A stretch of DNA of 62,842 nucleotides from contig NZ_LQPH01000010.1 in NCBI RefSeq assembly GCF_002102255.1, positions 1 to 62,842 of the forward strand. The letters are read 5' to 3'. The notes under the pieces were generated by a model. That model worked only from the letters and a program-made list of their open reading frames with translations. It ran no database searches and was not told where the DNA came from. This DNA is from Mycobacterium nebraskense (lineage in GTDB: Bacteria; Actinomycetota; Actinomycetes; Mycobacteriales; Mycobacteriaceae). The position numbers were made by a program, and so were the translations under genes. Shown in pieces: positions 57,201-62,842 of the stretch (the stretch's first letter is position 1; each line of letters begins with the position of its first letter).

Positions 57201-57869
57201 TTAGTCGCGGACCGCGGCCAAAATGCCGTCGCCGAGTGGCACCAGGGCCGGGGTGAGCCGCTCATCCTCGGCGATGAGTCGCGCCGCTTCACGCACGGCA
57301 ACCACCTCGGCGTCGCGGGCGGCGGGGTCGCCGGCTCGTCCGCCGAGGGCGGCCCGGTGCACCACGATGACGCCGCCCGATCGCAGCAGCCGCACACCCT
57401 CCACGACGTAATCCGGCTGGTCAACCGGGTCGGCGTCGATGAACACGAGGTCGTAGGACTCGTCGGCGAGCCGGGTGAGGACCTCCTGGGCCCGGCCGCT
57501 GATCAGCCGGGTGCGCGACGGTCCGATCCCGGCTTCGGAGAAGGCCTGCTTGGCGAGCCGCAGATACTCGGGTTCGATGTCGATCGTCGTCAGGACGCCG
57601 TCGTCGCTCATGCCGGACAACAACCACAGCCCGCTGACCCCCGCGCCGGTACCCACCTCCGCGACGGCCTTGCCGCCGCTGAGCTTGGTCAGCAGGCTCA
57701 GCAGCGCGCCCACGGCCGGCGTCACCGCCCCCGCACCGATGTCCACGGCACGCTCGCGGGCAGCCGCCAGCAGCGCGTCTTCTGAAATAGACCCCTCGGC
57801 GTGCGCGAAGAGGGATTCGGCTCGACTGGGCGCCGGCTGGCCGGGGGTTTCTGCGTCGGTGCCGTCCAT
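57201..57869 (-). CDS. SAM-dependent O-methyltransferase (Rv1220c family)
   Basis: 222 residues from ATG 57869 ([20 protein letters not shown]); a GTG at 57899 is less likely. Class I methyltransferase of the catechol/caffeoyl-CoA O-methyltransferase group: SAM site [36 protein letters not shown], metal-binding [15 protein letters not shown], and [13 protein letters not shown]. The substrate is unknown. It is divergent from sigE, as in Mtb. The stop codon abuts the palindromic repeat pair. Confidence 0.92.
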   Translation of the reverse strand: MDGTDAETPGQPAPSRAESLFAHAEGSISEDALLAAARERAVDIGAGAVTPAVGALLSLLTKLSGGKAVAEVGTGAGVSGLWLLSGMSDDGVLTTIDIEPEYLRLAKQAFSEAGIGPSRTRLISGRAQEVLTRLADESYDLVFIDADPVDQPDYVVEGVRLLRSGGVIVVHRAALGGRAGDPAARDAEVVAVREAARLIAEDERLTPALVPLGDGILAAVRD

Positions 57870-58011
57870 GCCCGCAGCGTATTCCACTTCGGTGCGCACC
57901 CCGGCATGGCGCGCCTAAGCTGCACCGTCACGACACGCCCGGCAAAGCCGCTGCGTTTAACTTCACCTCGCGGCGGATATGTCCTGGACAGCACTGGTAA
58001 CGATTAGGTTT

Positions 58012-58027
58012 CTCAGGCGCAGCTCAG
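58012..58027. promoter_or_regulatory. CTCAG direct repeat upstream of sigE (possible MprA-like box)
   Basis: CTCAG at 58012-58016 and 58023-58027, 11 bp apart, 45-60 bases before the sigE ATG. MprA is known to bind loosely conserved direct repeats upstream of sigE in Mtb. The match here is by eye only. Confidence 0.3.
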
Positions 58028-58071
58028 ACTGTTCATATATCGCACATACGCCGATACGCGACGGTGTCCCT

Positions 58072-58839
58072 ATGGACCGGGGAGCGCGTTGGCACGGGAA
58101 TACGGACTGGCGGCCACGTGTTGCCGCCGGTGACGACTTGTCGCTTTTTGGCAGGACGGATTCGGAGGACTTGATCATCACCACTCTTTTGGGCCCGACC
58201 AGCATGTCGCACGCGCAAGACTGCCCCGCCGACGAATGGGTGGAGCCGTCCGACGGGTTGCAGGGCACGGCGGTATTCGACGCGACCGGGGACAAGTCCA
58301 CGATGCCCTCGTGGGACGAGCTGGTGCGTCAGCACGCCGACCGGGTGTACCGGCTGGCCTACCGCCTCTCCGGCAATCAGCACGACGCGGAGGACCTCAC
58401 TCAGGAGACGTTCATCCGGGTTTTCCGGTCGGTGCAGAACTACCAGCCGGGGACGTTCGAGGGCTGGTTGCACCGCATCACCACCAACCTCTTCCTCGAC
58501 ATGGTGCGCCGGCGCGCCCGCATCCGGATGGAGGCGCTGCCCGAGGATTACGAGCGGGTGCCCGCCGACGAGCCCAATCCCGAGCAGATCTACCACGATT
58601 CGCGGCTCGGGCCCGACCTGCAGGCGGCGTTGGATTCGCTGCCGCCGGAGTTCCGCGCCGCGGTCGTGCTGTGTGACATTGAGGGCCTGTCCTATGAGGA
58701 GATCGGCGCGACGCTGGGCGTGAAGCTCGGAACGGTACGCAGCCGTATTCACCGTGGACGTCAGGCGCTGCGCGACTACCTGGCCGCCCATCCCGGGCAG
58801 GGTGCCGGCCGCGACGCGCTGCACGCCGAGCCGGCCTAG
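58072..58839 (+). CDS. sigE: ECF sigma factor SigE
   Basis: 255 residues from ATG 58072 ([20 protein letters not shown]); the frame is open to 57979 but the extension has no support. The N-terminal ~70 residues diverge from Mtb SigE, then identity is very high. Region 2 is [20 protein letters not shown] with [20 protein letters not shown]. Region 4 is [23 protein letters not shown] with [19 protein letters not shown]. SigE responds to envelope and oxidative stress, and is held by RseA encoded next. Shortened N-terminal isoforms from later starts are known in Mtb. Confidence 0.96.
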   Translation: MDRGARWHGNTDWRPRVAAGDDLSLFGRTDSEDLIITTLLGPTSMSHAQDCPADEWVEPSDGLQGTAVFDATGDKSTMPSWDELVRQHADRVYRLAYRLSGNQHDAEDLTQETFIRVFRSVQNYQPGTFEGWLHRITTNLFLDMVRRRARIRMEALPEDYERVPADEPNPEQIYHDSRLGPDLQAALDSLPPEFRAAVVLCDIEGLSYEEIGATLGVKLGTVRSRIHRGRQALRDYLAAHPGQGAGRDALHAEPA

Positions 58840-58850
58840 ACCTAGGCCGG
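58831..58850. terminator. Perfect 9-bp hairpin spanning the sigE stop codon
   Basis: CCGGCCTAG-AC-CTAGGCCGG; the TAG in the left arm is the sigE stop. No T-run follows. It could be an I-shaped terminator or attenuator between sigE and rseA. Confidence 0.4.
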
Positions 58851-58981
58851 AGAACGCCCGAATCACCACAGCCGGGCTCGCGGCTTGGGGGATGAGCCAG
58901 CGGCTTTGCGGTCTTTAGACGCGGTATTGCGCACCGCCTCGCGCTACATTCGAGGGGTACGCGCAACGAAAGGACCCGGTG

Positions 58982-59374
58982 ATGGCCGATAGAGGACATG
59001 TCTTCCGTCGTGCGTTCTCCTGGCTTCCCGCACAGTTCGCCTCTCAGAGCGATGCGCCGGTCGGCGCGCCGCGCCAGTTCGGCTCCACCGAGCACCTCTC
59101 CGTCGAAGCCATTGCCGCATTCGTCGACGGTGAGTTGCGGATGAACGCGCACCTGCGAGCGGCGCATCACCTGTCGCTGTGCCCGCAGTGCGCGGCCGAG
59201 GTCGATGACCAGAGCCGGGCCCGTGCGGCGCTGCGCGACTCACATCCGATCCGGATCCCGAGCACGCTGCTCGGGATGCTCGCTGAGATTCCCTACGATT
59301 CGCCCGACGACGCGACCACCCGGGCGGACCGTTTTGCTGACCGCGATGCCCGTGAACAGCGCAAGCGCCCGTAG
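58982..59374 (+). CDS. rseA: Anti-sigma-E factor RseA
   Basis: 130 residues from ATG 58982 (MADRGHVFRRAFSWLPAQFA) with AAAGGA upstream; a GTG precedes it by three bases. The zinc-associated anti-sigma motif HHLSLCPQCAAEVDD at ~60-74 binds SigE. The LSVEAIAAFVDGELRMNAHLRAAH segment is conserved. The tail is shorter than the 154-residue Mtb protein and ends ADRFADRDAREQRKRP, lacking a Gly/Ser-rich stretch. It has no membrane helix: a cytoplasmic redox- and phosphorylation-sensitive regulator by family. Confidence 0.93.
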   Translation: MADRGHVFRRAFSWLPAQFASQSDAPVGAPRQFGSTEHLSVEAIAAFVDGELRMNAHLRAAHHLSLCPQCAAEVDDQSRARAALRDSHPIRIPSTLLGMLAEIPYDSPDDATTRADRFADRDAREQRKRP

Positions 59375-59408
59375 CTCGACACCTTCTCGCCGAAATCGCC
59401 GTGGTTGA

Positions 59409-61085
<1,677 letters not shown>

Positions 61086-61475
61086 ATGTTCGGGAGCCTG
61101 AGCTGGGAGCACATCCTGGTCCTCGTGGTGGTCGGGCTGGTGGTCCTTGGCCCGGAGCGCCTTCCTGGCGCCATCCGCTGGACGTCGACCGCGCTGCGGC
61201 AGGCGCGTGACTACCTCAGCGGGGTGACCACTCAGCTGCGCGAAGACCTCGGGCCCGAGTTCGACGATCTGCGCGTTCCCCTGAGCGAACTGCAGAGACT
61301 GCGGGGGATGACGCCGCGCGCCGCGCTGACCAAGCACCTGCTGGACGGCGACGATTCCTTCCTCACCGGGAACTTCGACAGGCCGGTCAACGGGACTGCC
61401 GCGGCCCCTCCGGCGGAGCCGTCGGCACCGCCGCACGCTCCTGGGCCGACACCCTTCGACGCCGACGCGACCTGA
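61086..61475 (+). CDS. tatB: Sec-independent protein translocase subunit TatB
   Basis: 129 residues from ATG 61086, immediately after the htrA TAA. The N-terminal membrane helix ([20 protein letters not shown]) has the Phe-Gly and Gly-Pro hinge ([10 protein letters not shown]), then an amphipathic helix ([20 protein letters not shown]) and a Pro/Ala-rich tail. It is the substrate-receptor partner of TatC in twin-arginine export. It converges on mrp with three bases between stops. Confidence 0.95.
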   Translation: MFGSLSWEHILVLVVVGLVVLGPERLPGAIRWTSTALRQARDYLSGVTTQLREDLGPEFDDLRVPLSELQRLRGMTPRAALTKHLLDGDDSFLTGNFDRPVNGTAAAPPAEPSAPPHAPGPTPFDADAT

Positions 61476-61478
61476 ACC

Positions 61479-62627
61479 TCAGCGCCGCGTCGGATCGAGC
61501 CCGAGCGACACGCCCGCCAATCCACGCCGTCGCGATGACAGGTTGTCTGCCACGCTGCGCAGTTCCTTGCCCGCGGGGGAGTCGGGGGCGCTCAGCACGA
61601 TCGGGGTGCCGGAATCGCCGGCGGCCACCAGCGCGGGGTCCAGCGGGATCTGGCCCAGCAGCGGCACATCGGCGCCGACCGCGCGGGACAAGCGCTCGGC
61701 CACTTGCTGGCCGCCGCCCTCGCCGAACACCTGCAACGTCGAGCCGTCCGGCAGGGTGAGGCCCGACATGTTCTCCACCACGCCGGCGATGCGCTGCCGG
61801 GTTTGCATCGCGATGCTGCCCGCCCGCTCGGCGACCTCGGCCGCGGCCAGCTGCGGCGTCGTCACCACCAGGAGCTCGGCGCTCGGGATCAGCTGAGCCA
61901 CCGAGATGGCGATGTCGCCGGTGCCTGGCGGCAGATCCAGCAGCAGGACGTCCAGATCGCCCCAGTAGACGTCGGCCAAGAACTGCTGCAACGCCCGGTG
62001 CAGCATCGGCCCGCGCCACACCACCGGTGTGTTGCCCTCGGTGAATTGGGCGATGGAGATGACCTTCACCTCGTGGGCGATGGGCGGCAGGATCATCGAC
62101 TCGACCTGGGTGGGGCGGTCGGTGGTGCCCATCATCCGGGGGATGGAATGGCCGTGAATGTCGGCGTCGAGCACGCCGACCGACAGGCCGCGGGCCGCCA
62201 TCGCCGCAGCCAGGTTGACCGTGACGGTGGACTTTCCCACCCCGCCCTTCCCGGACGCGACCGCATAGACGCGCGTCAGCGAGTTCGGCTGGGCGAAGGG
62301 GATGACGGGCTCGCGGGCATCGCCGCGCAACTGCTTGCGCAGTTCGGTGCGCTGCTCGTCGTTCATCACGTCCAGGGTGACCTTCACGGCCCCCGTGCCC
62401 GGAACGTCGGAGACCGCCCTGGTGACCCGCTCGCTGATTTCGGTCTTCTTCGGGCAGGCAGCGGTGGTCAGGTAGATCGCCACGTGCACGGCACCGTCGG
62501 GCTCGGTGTCAATGCTCTTGACCATCCCGAGTTCGGTGATCGGGCGCCGTAGTTCGGGGTCGATCACCTTCCCCAGTGCGGTGCGGATTGCTGCGCTCAA
62601 GTCGGCAGTGTCATGACGGGACATCAT
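61479..62627 (-). CDS. mrp: Mrp/ApbC-type iron-sulfur cluster carrier ATPase
   Basis: 382 residues from ATG 62627 (the next ATG, 62624, is equally possible). An N-terminal MIP18/DUF59 domain (~1-95: LGKVIDPELRRPITELGMV, Cys in TTAACPKKTE) is followed by the deviant P-loop VASGKGGVGKSTVTVNLAAA, VGVLDADIHGHSIPRMMG, and LLLDLPPGTGDIAIS. It assembles or delivers Fe-S clusters. Mtb has several genes (Rv1225c-Rv1228) between tatB and mrp that are absent here. Confidence 0.93.
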   Translation of the reverse strand: MMSRHDTADLSAAIRTALGKVIDPELRRPITELGMVKSIDTEPDGAVHVAIYLTTAACPKKTEISERVTRAVSDVPGTGAVKVTLDVMNDEQRTELRKQLRGDAREPVIPFAQPNSLTRVYAVASGKGGVGKSTVTVNLAAAMAARGLSVGVLDADIHGHSIPRMMGTTDRPTQVESMILPPIAHEVKVISIAQFTEGNTPVVWRGPMLHRALQQFLADVYWGDLDVLLLDLPPGTGDIAISVAQLIPSAELLVVTTPQLAAAEVAERAGSIAMQTRQRIAGVVENMSGLTLPDGSTLQVFGEGGGQQVAERLSRAVGADVPLLGQIPLDPALVAAGDSGTPIVLSAPDSPAGKELRSVADNLSSRRRGLAGVSLGLDPTRR

Positions 62628-62660
62628 CGCCGAGTGTAGGCGCGCCCGATCGGGGCGGTT

Positions 62661-62710
62661 GGCGGCGGCCCGCAGCGCCCGGCTTAGCCGCGCTTGCGAT
62701 CGCCGCTAGG
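62661..62710. repeat. Dispersed palindromic repeat, reverse orientation
   Basis: The reverse complement reads CTAGCGGCGATCGCAAGCGC, then GGCTAAGCCGGGCGC and TGCGGGCCGCC: a diverged, short-form copy of the repeat at 57066 and 28447. It lies in the gap between mrp and the next gene. Confidence 0.75.
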
Positions 62711-62714
62711 CCGG

Positions 62715-62842
62715 TCAGCCGCCCGCAACGGGGCCCGGCTGCTTCGGCGCCGCCGCGTTGGGCGGGCCGGCCGGCTTGGGCGCCGGCGACGCCGGGGCCG
62801 CTGGCGGTGCGGCCGGCGGCGGGGCGGCCTGCGGGTCTGGGG
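62715..62842 (-). CDS. C-terminal end of a Pro/Ala-rich protein (5' end outside window)
   Basis: The minus-strand frame stops at TGA 62717-62715. The 42 visible residues include PDPQAAPPPAAPPAAPASPA, then PKPAGPPNAAAPKQPGPVAG and a final Gly: a low-complexity tail typical of mycobacterial envelope or secreted proteins. Position fits the neighbour of mrp in Mtb (Rv1230c), but this stretch alone does not identify it. Confidence 0.6.
   Translation of the reverse strand, partial: PDPQAAPPPAAPPAAPASPAPKPAGPPNAAAPKQPGPVAGG

Overview
The window is high-GC actinobacterial DNA. Gene content and order match a slow-growing Mycobacterium. It runs largely parallel to the M. tuberculosis (Mtb) segment from pks3/4 through fadD21, pruC-pruA-putB, sigI, fadD36, dapD/dapE, fadD6-folP2-gpgS, glgM/glgC, the Rv1217c-Rv1219c efflux locus, and sigE-rseA-htrA-tatB to mrp. 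Mtb locus names come from memory of gene order and protein families, not from a search. No stretch without a gene exceeds 300 bases. The largest gap (49862-50131) holds a tandem repeat. I saw no rRNA, tRNA, CRISPR array or transposase.

Region by region. (1) 1-2530: the tail of an unknown protein and an APC permease with a C-terminal OB-fold. (2) 2669-13395: a polyketide-lipid locus. A mycocerosic-type iterative PKS is followed by a stand-alone APS kinase, a stand-alone ATP sulfurylase and an unknown 105-aa protein, and faces a fatty acyl-AMP ligase. In Mtb the corresponding place holds papA3, mmpL10 and chp2, so a PAPS-forming cassette sits where acyltransferase and export genes are expected. 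(3) 13419-17689: proline catabolism (PruC, PruA, PutB). (4) 17765-30139: an accessory block that I do not recall at this place in Mtb. It holds an MBL hydrolase, a TetR regulator, and an operon strongly resembling the cholesterol side-chain (igr) operon: P450, two acyl-CoA dehydrogenases, two hot-dog hydratase subunits, a DUF35 protein and an Ltp2-like aldolase. A divergent aldehyde dehydrogenase and a double CaiB/BaiF CoA-transferase complete a plausible route: hydroxylate, oxidise to acid, activate to CoA, dehydrogenate, hydrate, cleave. (5) 29726-34048: SigI, an ECF41-like sigma factor, with three matching promoters driving a CMD/AhpD-type protein plus VOC protein, sigI itself, and a DUF385 protein followed by a hydrolase. 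(6) 34070-35728: a HipBA toxin-antitoxin module with evenly spaced operators. (7) 35773-54000: mostly conserved housekeeping and lipid genes, including lysine/DAP synthesis, acyl-CoA synthetases, methylglucose lipopolysaccharide and glucan synthesis. (8) 53806-57200: an ABC efflux pump whose TetR repressor carries an in-frame stop. (9) 57201-62842: an O-methyltransferase, the SigE envelope-stress module with its anti-sigma factor and HtrA protease, TatB, Mrp, and the end of a Pro/Ala-rich protein.

Short dispersed palindromic repeats occur at 28447, 57066, 57121 and 62661. One of them is translated as the linker of the CoA-transferase fusion. A 56-bp tandem repeat separates glgM from glgC.
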